Of a DNA stretch of 37,327 bases, positions 7,336-15,683 are shown one piece after another. The DNA is from Halalkalibacter hemicellulosilyticusJCM 9152 (GTDB lineage Bacteria > Bacillota > Bacilli > Bacillales > Bacillaceae_D), in assembly GCF_000513115.1 (NCBI RefSeq), contig NZ_BAUU01000038.1:1-37327 (forward strand), in the 5' to 3' direction. Every line of letters starts with the position of its first letter. The stretch's first letter is position 1. The notes below the pieces were generated by a model. It saw only the letters and a program-made list of their open reading frames with translations, did no database searches and was not told the DNA's origin. The position numbers and the translations under genes were made by a program.

Positions 7336-8058
7336 ATGAAAGAATCCTGGAAAGTAGGAGAGATCGCATCATTAACAGGCTTAACGATAAGAACTTTAAG
7401 ATATTATGATCAGATTGATTTGTTTACTCCTTCTCGATATACAGATTCAGGACATCGGCTTTACACAAAATCGGATTTGTCCAAGCTACATCAGATCTTA
7501 GCTTTAAAACAAATTGGGCTATCCTTAGATGAGATAAAGTCTGTCATTACGAACAAGGAAAGAGGTTTTGCTACAAATATTATTGAGACCCAAATAACAC
7601 GTATAAAAAAAGATATACAAGTGCAACAAAATCTATTATGTGAATTAGAAAGTGCTTTAAAAACAATTCATAGTAAAAAAATAATGTCCGTAGAGGAATT
7701 AACAAAACTATTAGGGGCAATGAAAATGTATCAAGAAAAATACTTTACAAAAGAGCAATTAGACAGGATGAAAAATTATTATGATCAATCTGAGGAAGAT
7801 ACTTTAAAAGAAGCAGAACTAGAATTTAGAATGCTTTTAGAAAAAATACATTTACAAAAAGAAAATGGAACTCCACCTAATAGTAGTAAGGTACAAGCAT
7901 TGGCAAAAAAGTGGTCTGACATTGTTTACTCATTTACAGGGCATGACCAAAATTTGAAAAAACAAATGGAAAAATTCCATGCAGAAAACCCTAATAATGG
8001 TTTGCAGTTTGGGATGGATGCTGAATTATATCAGTATATACAGGAAGCATTAGAATAA
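7336..8058 (+). CDS. MerR-family regulator with TipAS-like ligand domain
   Basis: A 240-residue regulator. Residues 1-70 are a MerR winged helix-turn-helix (WKVGEIASLTGLTIRTLRYYDQIDLFTPSRYT, GHRLYTKSDLSKLHQILALKQIGLSLDEIK). A long coiled-coil helix follows (about 75-120), and residues about 125-240 resemble the TipAS antibiotic-recognition domain (YFTKEQLDRMK, EAELEFRMLLEKI, FTGHDQNLKKQMEKFHAENP). TipA-type proteins activate their own promoter after binding small molecules such as thiopeptides; the ligand here is unknown. The start has AGAGGTG eight bases upstream. It lies 32 bases after the extended hsp33 reading frame (stop at 7303) and probably shares the MerR-type promoter at 6372-6402, giving a positive autoregulatory loop that also induces the chaperone. 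Confidence 0.88.
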   Translation: MKESWKVGEIASLTGLTIRTLRYYDQIDLFTPSRYTDSGHRLYTKSDLSKLHQILALKQIGLSLDEIKSVITNKERGFATNIIETQITRIKKDIQVQQNLLCELESALKTIHSKKIMSVEELTKLLGAMKMYQEKYFTKEQLDRMKNYYDQSEEDTLKEAELEFRMLLEKIHLQKENGTPPNSSKVQALAKKWSDIVYSFTGHDQNLKKQMEKFHAENPNNGLQFGMDAELYQYIQEALE

Positions 8059-8217
8059 GTTATTACATTCCTCACTGAATGCTTAACATTTAGAAATTAA
8101 ATATTGTAGATATGAGAGTGTGGATTTCTAGTTGAGACTATCATGCGTGACCGAACTGTAAAACCTCTTTTCTACATGCCTTTCAAATGGTCGAAACTAT
8201 ATGTAAAGGACAAATTT

Positions 8218-8260
8218 AAATAAGCATTCATCTGAAAAAGTTCATGATGGATGCTTATTT
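8218..8260 (+). terminator. Probable terminator after the MerR gene
   Basis: aaataagcattcatc (8218-8232) pairs with 8246-8260 with a single wobble, loop 13 nt, followed by GAGTTTT. It lies 160 bases past the MerR stop. The T-tail is short, so efficiency is uncertain. The rest of the 8059-8528 gap is AT-rich with no gene; it ends in a cre-like site. Confidence 0.55.
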
Positions 8261-8460
8261 GAGTTTTACGAAGTGAAGTAGGAGTAAATCACATCTTGAT
8301 AAAAATGAATTTTAAGCGGCGGAAGCGGTCGGTTTTCCTCTTTCTTTTGGAAAGAATGTAGCTTAATGGACTTTCGTCTCAGTAGTTAAGGATTTATTAA
8401 TGATTTTCGAGTATGAGGTTAAAATATTATAAAAATTTAAAAGATATTGCAAAGATAATT

Positions 8461-8474
8461 TAAGCGCTTTCATT
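8461..8474. promoter_or_regulatory. cre-like CcpA site upstream of chvE
   Basis: The reverse strand reads aatgaaagcgctta; its core TGAAAGCGCTTAAA matches the cre consensus TGWAARCGYTWNCW at 13 of 14 positions. It is about 55 bases before the ATG of the sugar-binding lipoprotein. A possible -10 (TTATAA, 8485-8490) lies just downstream with no good -35, so the cre occupies the -35 area of what may be an activator-dependent promoter. Glucose repression of the transporter is inferred. Confidence 0.6.
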
Positions 8475-8528
8475 TAGAATGACGTTATAAGCAAGACAAA
8501 ACAACATCATTTTAAGGGGGAAAAAGAA

Positions 8529-9614
8529 ATGAAAAAGTGGTTAGTTGTCTTTATTCTTTCGATTGGTATGATAGCGCTTGCAGCTTGTGGTGGTGACGAA
8601 GCAAGTGGAGGTGGAGATGGAACAGGGACGGTAGGGATTTCGATGCCTACACAATCATCGGAAAGATGGATTGCTGATGGGAATAATATGGTAGAGCAAT
8701 TCGAGGAGCTAGGCTATGAAACGAACCTACAATATGCAGAAGACGTTATTGAAAATCAAATCGACCAAATTGAGAACATGATTACACGTGGAGTAGATGC
8801 GTTAGTGATTGCCTCAATTGATGGTGAATCTCTAACAGAAGTGCTAGATTTAGCTGCGGATATGGATATTCCTGTTATTGCGTATGACCGACTAATTCGT
8901 AACTCTGAGCATGTTAGTTATTATGCGACCTTTGATAACTTCCAAGTCGGTGTATTAAAAGGTAGATATATAGAAGAATATTTAGGTCTTGATGAAGGGG
9001 AAGGTCCATTCAATATTGAATTATTTGCGGGATCTCCTGATGATAATAACGCGTATTTCTTCTTTGACGGTGCTTTATCTGTTTTACAGCACTACATTGA
9101 TAATGGACAATTAGTCGTTCAAAGTGGTCAAACAGACTTCCAGCAAGTTGCAACGTTAAGATGGGATGGATCACTAGCACAAGAGCGTATGGATAACCTA
9201 TTAAGTGGTTTTTACACAGATGAAACGTTAGATGCTGTTCTTTCGCCATATGATGGAATTAGTATTGGTATTATTTCTTCACTAAAAGGTGTTGGCTATG
9301 GTTCTGCTGATTTACCGATGCCTGTTGTAACAGGTCAAGATGCAGAACGCCCTTCGATTGTATCGATCATTGCAGGAGAGCAAACGCAAACGATTTTCAA
9401 GGATACACGCGAGTTAGCTGGTAAGGCAGTTGAAATGGTTGATGCTGTTCTTAAAGATGGAGAAGCAGAAGTGAATGATACTGAAACGTATGATAATGGA
9501 GTTCAAGTCGTACCTTCTTATTTACTAGAGCCTGTTTCTGTTGACATTGACAACTATAAAGAAGTGTTAGTCGGAAGTGGATACTATGATGAGAGCGATT
9601 TTGAAGAAGAATAA
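8529..9614 (+). CDS. chvE: ChvE-type multiple-monosaccharide-binding lipoprotein
   Basis: A 361-residue substrate-binding lipoprotein of a CUT2 ABC transporter. The signal peptide ends in the lipobox ALAAC (lipidated Cys at residue 20), followed by a Gly/Asp-rich linker. It resembles Agrobacterium ChvE closely in remembered family blocks: [92 protein letters not shown] and [16 protein letters not shown]. ChvE binds several aldoses, including galactose, glucose, arabinose and xylose, so the exact sugar cannot be assigned. The RBS is AAGGGGG before ATG 8529. A cre-like site precedes it, and an intercistronic hairpin separates it from the ATPase gene, which would favour higher expression of the binding protein. 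The three-component sensor at 1378-5447 is its probable regulator. Confidence 0.92.
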   Translation: MKKWLVVFILSIGMIALAACGGDEASGGGDGTGTVGISMPTQSSERWIADGNNMVEQFEELGYETNLQYAEDVIENQIDQIENMITRGVDALVIASIDGESLTEVLDLAADMDIPVIAYDRLIRNSEHVSYYATFDNFQVGVLKGRYIEEYLGLDEGEGPFNIELFAGSPDDNNAYFFFDGALSVLQHYIDNGQLVVQSGQTDFQQVATLRWDGSLAQERMDNLLSGFYTDETLDAVLSPYDGISIGIISSLKGVGYGSADLPMPVVTGQDAERPSIVSIIAGEQTQTIFKDTRELAGKAVEMVDAVLKDGEAEVNDTETYDNGVQVVPSYLLEPVSVDIDNYKEVLVGSGYYDESDFEEE

Positions 9615-9651
9615 AATCATCATCATATAATCTTTGAAAAGGTTTTGTAAG

Positions 9652-9688
9652 CGATTTAGTGATAGTGATGATAACTATCACTAAATCG
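9652..9688 (+). promoter_or_regulatory. Intercistronic stem-loop between chvE and the ATPase gene
   Basis: A perfect 15-bp stem (cgatttagtgatagt, 9652-9666, with 9674-9688) and a 7-nt loop, followed by TTATTTAC rather than a clean U-run. Such hairpins after binding-protein genes commonly protect the upstream mRNA or partly terminate transcription, giving more lipoprotein than ATPase and permease. Confidence 0.75.
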
Positions 9689-9720
9689 TTATTTACATCC
9701 AAGGAAGAAGGTGATCGAAT

Positions 9721-11268
9721 ATGGCTAATACTATATTAGAAATGAAAAATATTACAAAAACCTTTCCTGGTGTTAAAGCGCTAGATCATGTCAATTTCAA
9801 AGTTGAAACAGGTGAAATACATGCTCTCGTTGGTGAGAATGGCGCAGGGAAGTCGACTTTGATGAAAGTCTTAAGTGGAGTCTATCCACATGGGACATAT
9901 GATGGGGATATTTTATTTGAAGGTAAGGTATGTCAATTTAAAGATATAAAAGAAAGTGAAGAACTTGGAATCGTGATTATTCATCAGGAATTAGCACTCA
10001 TTCCCGAGCTATCTATTGCTGAAAATATCTTTTTAGGAAATGAGCAAGCAAATAAAGGGGTTATTAATTGGAATCAAACGATTAATGAAGCAGCTAAACT
10101 ATTGGAAAAAGTTGGTTTGACAGATGAACCCCGGAAGCTTGCCATGGATATTGGGGTTGGCAAGCAGCAGCTTGTGGAGATCGCAAAGGCGCTTTCTAAG
10201 AAGGTTAAGCTCCTTATATTGGATGAGCCGACAGCTGCATTAAATGAAGAAGATAGTGAGAATTTATTAAACTTATTATTAGAGTTTAAAAAGCAAGGGA
10301 TGACATCGATTATTATCTCCCATAAATTAAATGAAATTTCGTATGTGGCCGATAACTTGACCGTTCTAAGAGATGGTCAATCGATTGAAACGTTGTCTTT
10401 AGCGAGTGGTGAGGTAACGGAGGATCGGATAATTAAAGGAATGGTTGGGCGTGACCTTGAAAATCGATTTCCCCCGAGAGAGCCTACTATTGGTGAAACG
10501 ATCTTTGAAGTGAAGAATTGGAATGTTGATGATCCTCTTCATGCAGGTCGCAAGCTCATCAAAAATGCAAACTTCCATTTGAAAAGAGGAGAAATAGTTG
10601 GTATAGCAGGGCTGATGGGCGCAGGGAGAACAGAATTGGCTATGAGTATCTTTGGTAAATCCTATGGAAAGAACATCACGGGACAATTGATCAAAGAAGG
10701 AAAAGAAATTTCCGTACAGTCGATTAGAGATGCCATTGATCAAGGATTAGCTTATGTAACGGAAGATCGAAAGACGTATGGGTTAATTTTAATTGATGAC
10801 ATTAAACATAACATTTCATTAACGAGTCTTGAGAAGCTATCAAAGCATCAAATCGTTGATAAAAATCAAGAAATACGTGAAGCTGAAGGCTTTAGAAAGA
10901 AGATGAATATCCGTACTCCTAGTATCGATCAAAAGACAGGAAATTTAAGTGGCGGAAACCAACAAAAGGTCGTATTAAGTAAATGGATTTTGTCTCAGCC
11001 TGATATTTTAATATTAGATGAGCCAACCCGTGGGATTGATGTCGGAGCAAAATATGAGATTTATAGTGTTATTAATGAATTAGCGGCACAAGGGAAAGCC
11101 GTTCTGGTGATCTCCTCTGAGCTTCCTGAGCTACTCGGGTTAAGTGATCGTATTTATGCGTTAAGTGAAGGTCGTATTACGGGAGAAGTACCTAGAGAAG
11201 AAGCAAACCAAGAGACATTAATGAAATATATGACGAGAACAGGGGGCGATGGACATGAAGCTGGGTGA
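9721..11268 (+). CDS. gguA: Sugar ABC transporter ATPase, duplicated domain (GguA/MmsA type)
   Basis: A 515-residue double ATPase of the CUT2 sugar importer class. The first half has Walker [17 protein letters not shown], the signature region [14 protein letters not shown] and Walker [12 protein letters not shown]. The second half has a degenerate Walker A ([13 protein letters not shown]), the signature [15 protein letters not shown] and Walker [22 protein letters not shown] degenerate second Walker A is normal in this family. Length and gene order (binding protein, ATPase, permease) match chvE-gguA-gguB. The RBS is AAGGTGAT before ATG 9721. The 3' end overlaps the permease start by about 20 bases, implying translational coupling. 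Confidence 0.93.
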   Translation: MANTILEMKNITKTFPGVKALDHVNFKVETGEIHALVGENGAGKSTLMKVLSGVYPHGTYDGDILFEGKVCQFKDIKESEELGIVIIHQELALIPELSIAENIFLGNEQANKGVINWNQTINEAAKLLEKVGLTDEPRKLAMDIGVGKQQLVEIAKALSKKVKLLILDEPTAALNEEDSENLLNLLLEFKKQGMTSIIISHKLNEISYVADNLTVLRDGQSIETLSLASGEVTEDRIIKGMVGRDLENRFPPREPTIGETIFEVKNWNVDDPLHAGRKLIKNANFHLKRGEIVGIAGLMGAGRTELAMSIFGKSYGKNITGQLIKEGKEISVQSIRDAIDQGLAYVTEDRKTYGLILIDDIKHNISLTSLEKLSKHQIVDKNQEIREAEGFRKKMNIRTPSIDQKTGNLSGGNQQKVVLSKWILSQPDILILDEPTRGIDVGAKYEIYSVINELAAQGKAVLVISSELPELLGLSDRIYALSEGRITGEVPREEANQETLMKYMTRTGGDGHEAG

Positions 11269-12420
11269 TATCCTGAAAAGTAATATGCGATCATATGGAA
11301 TGATCGTGGCGCTCATGTTTATTATTCTATTATTTAGTATTTTATCAGATGGGATTTTGTTGCGACCGCTTAATGTGACAAATCTTATTTTGCAAAATAG
11401 TTATATTCTTGTGCTAGCTATTGGGATGGTAATGGTTATTATAGCGGGGCATATTGACTTATCAGTTGGATCAGTTTGTGCCTTTGTAGGGGCAATAGCT
11501 GCAATCTTTATGATTGAAATGCAAATGCCAACAGCTGTTGCAATCTTCCTATGTTTACTATTAGGTGCTCTTATTGGTGCTTGGCATGGTTTCTTTATCG
11601 CTTATTTAAAGATGCCATCTTTTATCGTGACATTAGCCGGTATGCTGTTATTTAGAGGATTAACAATGGTCGTATTAGGGGGACAATCACTTTCGCCTTA
11701 TCCAGCAGAATTCCGTTTAATTAGCTCAGGCTTTATTCCGGATATTCCATTTCTCGGTTTATCCTCCTATCATGTATTGACTATTCTAATTGGTGTTGTG
11801 CTTTCACTTCTTGTTATTTTCAGCGAGCTAAAAGAACGTCGTGTTCAACTGAAAAATCAATTCTCGGTATTACCAACAGGTTTCTTTATTGCTAAGCTAG
11901 TTGCAATGATAGCAGTGATTAATATTTTCACATTTGTCTTAGCCTCTTATCGAGGTATTCCAAATATTCTATCATCTTGTTTGTGTTAATCGTTGTATTC
12001 TCATTTATTATGAATAAAACGGTAATGGGACGCCATATTTATGCAACAGGTGGTAACCAAAAAGCTGCCGAATTATCAGGGGTTAAAACAAAGCGAGTGA
12101 CGTTCTGGGTATTTGTTAATATGGGCTTCTTATCTGCAGTGGCTGGTTTGATTTATGCAGCGCGATTGAATGCAGCAACTCCGAGAGCTGGTACGATGTT
12201 TGAGCTTGATGCGATTGCCGCAGCATTCATTGGTGGTGCCTCAATGGCAGGTGGTGTCGGTACCATTGTTGGTGCTGTCGTCGGGGGTCTCGTAATGGGT
12301 GTAATGAACAATGGAATGTCGTTAATCGGTATTACAATTGATTGGCAACAAGCTATTAAAGGTTTAGTATTACTCGCAGCAGTTGGATTTGATATTTATA
12401 ATCGAAATAAGTCGAAATAA
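11249..12420 (+). pseudogene. gguB: Sugar ABC transporter permease (GguB/MmsB type), frameshifted
   Basis: Two overlapping frames together encode one CUT2 permease of about 390 residues. The first (11249-11989) covers the N-terminal part with the family stretch MVMVIIAGHIDLSVGSVCAF and ends SYRGIPNILSSCLC. The second takes over in frame at about 11971 (IILFVLIVVFSFIMNKTVMG) and contains RHIYATGGNQKAAELSGV and FIGGASMAGGVGTIVGAV, ending at TAA 12418-12420. Restoring one base near 11969-11971 (for example CTT ATC ATC for CTATC) joins them as ...GIPN-I-L-I-I-L-F. Either the permease is inactivated, which would disable the transporter, or the base loss is a sequencing error. The start could be ATG 11249 or 11255; GGGGGC upstream fits 11255 slightly better. 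A strong terminator follows. Confidence 0.88.
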
Positions 12421-12427
12421 AGTAGTA

Positions 12428-12473
12428 AATACTCTTATTACAATGTATTCATCATCGTAATAAGAGTATTTTT
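12428..12473 (+). terminator. Terminator of the chvE-gguAB operon
   Basis: aatactcttattac (12428-12441) pairs perfectly with 12457-12470 over a 15-nt loop, followed by TTT. It starts 8 bases after the permease stop, marking the operon end. Confidence 0.88.
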
Positions 12474-12507
12474 GTTTATAACAAAGTTAATCGTGAAGTG
12501 AACGTTA

Positions 12508-12697
12508 ATGAAATTTGGAATGACAAAGCCTAGCTTGAAGAAGAATAGGACAAGTACAAAAAGGCAAGTTGTTCATCGCACTGGTATGAAAATGCCACGT
12601 AGTTATGGTTGGATTCGGAGCCCAAAGATATATACATATAGTAAAGTATTCAGGCAAACAAACTACATTTGATCTGTTTAAGCTAATGAAGATTTAA
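12508..12697 (+). pseudogene. Decayed small basic protein gene
   Basis: From ATG 12508 the frame encodes about 54 residues rich in Lys/Arg (MKFGMTKPSLKKNRTS..., then YGWIRSPKIYTYSKVFRQ) before TGA at 12670. In the neighbouring frame the text continues as KQTTFDLFKLMKI to TAA at 12695-12697, with the join near 12655. The joined product (K-P-S-K-K near the N-terminus, GW-I-x-x-PK in the middle, Y-x-KV-x-x-x-TTFDLFK at the end) recalls a widespread small hypothetical protein of Firmicutes ending in NKVYNKTTF-like sequence. I cannot name a function. The ribosome site is weak. It is best seen as a frameshifted remnant sitting between the ABC operon terminator and a dispersed repeat. Confidence 0.4.
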
Positions 12698-12703
12698 ATG
12701 AAA

Positions 12704-12806
12704 GAGGCTGGGAAAAAAGTATTTTCATAAGTGAGATACCGAACAAATCTAGAATGGAGCACATCCACCGCTCCTGAAATATACTTCGCTTTCCGCGGGA
12801 AGCTGT
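12704..12806 (+). repeat. Dispersed repeat, copy 1 (truncated), downstream of nanE
   Basis: About 103 bp running from gaggctgggaaaaaagtatt to ttccgcgggaagctgt. It shares most positions with copy 2 at 13528-13720 in the same orientation, including the blocks cgaacaaat, ggagcaca and gctcctgaaatatacttcgc and the palindromic core CTTTCCGCGGGAAG. It lacks the second half of copy 2, including the right terminal repeat. It contains no gene. Confidence 0.8.
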
Positions 12807-12830
12807 ATCGGTCATGACATCTATGAAGAC

Positions 12831-13505
12831 TTACTCTGCTATCTCATTGACAAACCTCTTCGTAATTTCTAGTGGTCTCGTAATAGCTGATCCGACAACG
12901 GCTGAATATGCACCTACTTCGAATAATTGTTTTAATTGCTTGGGTGTTTGGATCCCTCCCTCTGCAACGATAGGAATGGATAGCTTTTTAGCTAAGTGTT
13001 TTACAAGGGAGATATCTGGTAATGTTTTTCCTTTTGTAGCATTTGTATAACCACTTAATGTTGTGGCAATGCAATCAAATCCGAGTTCGGTTGCCATTAG
13101 GCCTTCTTCAAATGTAGAACAATCAGCCATGAATAATTGGTTTGGATAACGCCTCCGAATAGAAGGGAAGAATTCGTTAATCGTTTGTCCGTTAGGTCTT
13201 ATTCGGTTAGTCGCATCCAAGGCTATCATATCAACACCTTCCTCATAAAGGAGGTCAATTTCTTTTTCGGTAGGTGTGATAATGACATCTGATGATGGAT
13301 AGTCGGCTTTTATAATTCCAATGACAGGTAACTGGACTGACTTTTTTATTTCGCGAATATCGACAATACTGTTCGCTCTGATCGCTTTTGCACCACCGAG
13401 CATAGCAGCATAAGCCATACGTCCCATTATTTTTGATCCATATAGCGGTTCGTCACGTAGAGCTTGGCAAGAAACGATTAGTTGTCCTTTAATGGCACTT
13501 AACAT
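12831..13505 (-). CDS. nanE: N-acylglucosamine-6-phosphate 2-epimerase
   Basis: A 224-residue TIM-barrel enzyme of the NanE family, which converts ManNAc-6-P to GlcNAc-6-P in the cytoplasm. Recognisable blocks are GQLIVSCQALRDEPLYGS near the N-terminus, AYAAMLGGAKAIRANSIVDI, GIIKADYP, EGVDMIALDATNR, the catalytic-region LFMADCSTFEEGL, CIATTLSGYT, PIVAEGGI and VGAYSAVVGSAITRP. Length is typical. The start ATG 13505 has GGAGAG upstream. It is the last gene of the minus-strand rpiR-nagA-nagB-nanE group, separated from nagB by a 193-bp repeat and flanked downstream by a truncated copy of the same repeat. No other sialic-acid genes are in the window, so its job may be salvage of N-acetylmannosamine phosphate. 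Confidence 0.92.
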   Translation of the reverse strand: MLSAIKGQLIVSCQALRDEPLYGSKIMGRMAYAAMLGGAKAIRANSIVDIREIKKSVQLPVIGIIKADYPSSDVIITPTEKEIDLLYEEGVDMIALDATNRIRPNGQTINEFFPSIRRRYPNQLFMADCSTFEEGLMATELGFDCIATTLSGYTNATKGKTLPDISLVKHLAKKLSIPIVAEGGIQTPKQLKQLFEVGAYSAVVGSAITRPLEITKRFVNEIAE

Positions 13506-13527
13506 AGAATCTCTCCTGTTTAATGAA

Positions 13528-13720
13528 GAGGTTGAGACAAAGTATTTTCATAAATGAGAACCCGAACAAATCCAGAGTGGAGCACATTCATCGCTCCTGA
13601 AATATACTTCGCTTTCCGCGGGAAGCTGTTGAGCCCCGCAGAAGTCTACGAATATTTCATCCGCTACGTTCTCTACATGTACGGATTCTCAGCTAAACAC
13701 TTTCGTTATGTTCCAACCTC
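13528..13720 (+). repeat. Dispersed repeat, copy 2 (complete, about 193 bp)
   Basis: It begins GAGGTTGAGACA and ends TGTTCCAACCTC, giving imperfect terminal inverted repeats. The centre has CTTTCCGCGGGAAG, itself near-palindromic. It lies between nagB and nanE, interrupting the operon, and is in direct orientation with copy 1 at 12704; a third, inverted copy begins at 37185. There is no transposase, so it behaves like a miniature, non-autonomous element. Similar CCGCGG-core intergenic repeats are, to my knowledge, common in alkaliphilic Bacillus genomes. Confidence 0.8.
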
Positions 13721-13774
13721 ATGTAGTATTAGAGTTTATCAGTCAAAAATGAAGAAAAAGCGCGTAAATTTTTT

Positions 13775-14479
13775 TTATCCAATAATAACGGTGACATTTG
13801 GATGGTTATGGAGAATCGATGCTGGGAAATCCTCACATACGTCTCCTTCGAGTAACCGCTTAATGGCAGGCCTTTTCTTTTCACCTGATGCAAGCAGCAA
13901 AATTTCTTTACTTTCCATAATCGTTTGAATCCCCATTGTTATGGCTTGATTCGGCACGTCTTCTTCACGTTCAAAGAATCGTGCATTCGCCTTACGTGTA
14001 GAAGGCTTTAAATCAACAATATGAGTTCGAGTGGAGAAGGCTGTTCCTGGTTCATTAAAGCCGATATGGCCATTCAATCCTAGTCCTAGCAATTGGACAT
14101 CAATACCGCCATGTTCTTTTATAAGTTGTTCATACCTTAGACATTCTTGTTCAGCATTGTCTGTAATTCCGTCTGGAATGTGAATATGACTTTCTCGTAT
14201 GTTAATATGCTTAAAAAGATGCTCATCCATATAATAATGATAGCTATTTTGATCTGCTGGTTTGAGTCCGATATATTCATCTAAATTAAATGTTGTGACA
14301 TTTGAAAAGGAGAGCTGTCCCTGAGTGTAGCCTTTTACAAGGAGCTCATATAACCTTTCTGGGGTTGAGCCTGTTGCAAGTCCAAGTACTGGCTTGTTGA
14401 CATGCAACAACTTTGCTTTTATGATTTCGTATGCATACGTACTCATTTCTTCATAGTTAGTCAAATGTACGGTTTTCAT
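13775..14479 (-). CDS. nagB: Glucosamine-6-phosphate deaminase
   Basis: A cytoplasmic enzyme that converts GlcN-6-P to Fru-6-P and ammonia, the last step of GlcNAc catabolism. From ATG 14479 (GAGAGGAGC just upstream; the longer reading from 14551 is rejected because its extra 24 residues lie over the nagA 3' end) it has 234 residues. Diagnostic blocks are LGLATGSTPERLYELL, FNLDEYIGL, DQNSYHYYMDEHLF, LGLGLNGHIGFNEPG, AITMGIQTIMESKEILLLASGEKK and LHNHPNVTVI. It lies directly after nagA: the frame-corrected nagA stop (14481-14483) is one base from the nagB ATG, so the two are translationally coupled. The C-terminus is a few residues shorter than in many homologs. Confidence 0.95.
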   Translation of the reverse strand: MKTVHLTNYEEMSTYAYEIIKAKLLHVNKPVLGLATGSTPERLYELLVKGYTQGQLSFSNVTTFNLDEYIGLKPADQNSYHYYMDEHLFKHINIRESHIHIPDGITDNAEQECLRYEQLIKEHGGIDVQLLGLGLNGHIGFNEPGTAFSTRTHIVDLKPSTRKANARFFEREEDVPNQAITMGIQTIMESKEILLLASGEKKRPAIKRLLEGDVCEDFPASILHNHPNVTVIIG

Positions 14480-14480
14480 G

Positions 14481-15651
14481 TTAGTGCTCCTCTCGTTTGT
14501 AGGAAATTGATCCACGGCAGATGGTATACATGAGATTAAAATGTTCGTCAACTAATAGGAAGTCAGCATCTTTCCCTTCAGATATGCTTCCTTTCCGATC
14601 ATAGAGCTAGTTGTTTGGCAGGGTTTATCGCAGTCATTTTCACAATGTCACCGATCGTTGCGGTTGTCATTTTTTGGATGTTTTTTGCAGCATCAATCAT
14701 TTTCAAAACACTTCCAGCTAATGTCCCATTTGATAATAACGCTTTTTTCCCGTCTGTGGTCACGATCTGTCCTCCGAGTGAATAGGTTCCGGGAGGCATT
14801 CCTTTAGCTTCAACTGAGTCGGTAATGAGTATGAGCCGATCTGGGCCGACCTGTTGATAAATGAGATTAACCATATCTGGCGAAACATGCAGGCCGTCGA
14901 CAATTAATTCGCACATTAACTCTTTTAATAATAAGCCAGCTCCAACGGCTCCGACATCACGATGGTGTATAGCTGTCATGGCATTACAAAGGTGAGTAAG
15001 TTGACTTACGCCTTTTTTGACACTATGTCTTATTTCTGCCATTGAAGCATTCGTATGTCCGGCAGAAACGATCACTCCAGAGTGTACTAAAAAAGAAATG
15101 AAATCCTCCTGTATATCCATTTCTGGAGCTAGTGTAATGACTTTGATTCGTCCATTCGATACGTGTTGCCAATGTTTAAACTGTTCAATTGAAGGAGGAA
15201 TGACATACTCGGACGGTTGTGCTCCGGCCTTTTCTATATTAATGAAGGGACCTTCTAAATGAATACCTAATAGCTCTGCTTCTTGATATTTGATACGATA
15301 GTTGGCAACCGTTTTCAACGCTTGATCGATAGCTTCTTTAGATTGTGTGATAGTGGTTGCTAAAAAGCTTGTCGTTCCTTCTGCTGGTAAACTAGCTGCT
15401 ATCGTTCGTAATGCAGCCTCTTCTCCATTCATCACATCAGCTCCCGCAGTACCGTGAATATGTACATCAATAAAGCCAGGTATGATATGGTGCCCATTGC
15501 CATCTATCGCATATTCCCCCGCTCCTAAATGAGGATCACCTTCTCCTATTTCCATTATGGTCTTATTGTTTGTCCGAATATATCCGTCAATGACCTCTGT
15601 TTCACAATGAATGTTTACATTGTAGAAAACAATCGCGTTTGTCTGTTGCAT
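14481..15651 (-). pseudogene. nagA: N-acetylglucosamine-6-phosphate deacetylase, 3' frameshift
   Basis: NagA removes acetate from GlcNAc-6-P before NagB. The open part (15651 down to 14599, 350 residues) has the metal and catalytic blocks IPGFIDVHIHGTAGAD, LGIHLEGPFIN, VSAGHTNAS, LTHLCNAM, HHRDVG and LILITDSVEAKGMPPG. It stops early after NPAKQLAL. Shifting frame at a CTCT run (about 14601-14606) restores a classic NagA tail, DRKGSISEGKDADFLLVDE, and the frame then runs to TAA at 14481-14483, one base before nagB. The change is best explained by loss of one CT unit. The truncated product lacks about 40 residues that build the small beta domain; the catalytic Asp (LITD) is still present, so partial function cannot be excluded. 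Start ATG 15651 has GAGGTGATAGG directly upstream, 32 bases after the regulator gene. Confidence 0.9.
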
Positions 15652-15683
15652 CCTATCACCTCTTTATAATGAAACTGAGTAAC

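Noticed and set aside
12814-13050. 78-residue plus-strand frame with ATG
   Set aside because: It is fully antisense to nanE, has no ribosome site and no recognisable domain; nanE is unambiguous.
13554-13928. 124-residue plus-strand frame crossing copy 2 of the repeat and the nagB 3' end
   Set aside because: It is a chance open frame through a repeat and antisense to nagB, with no ribosome site or family features.
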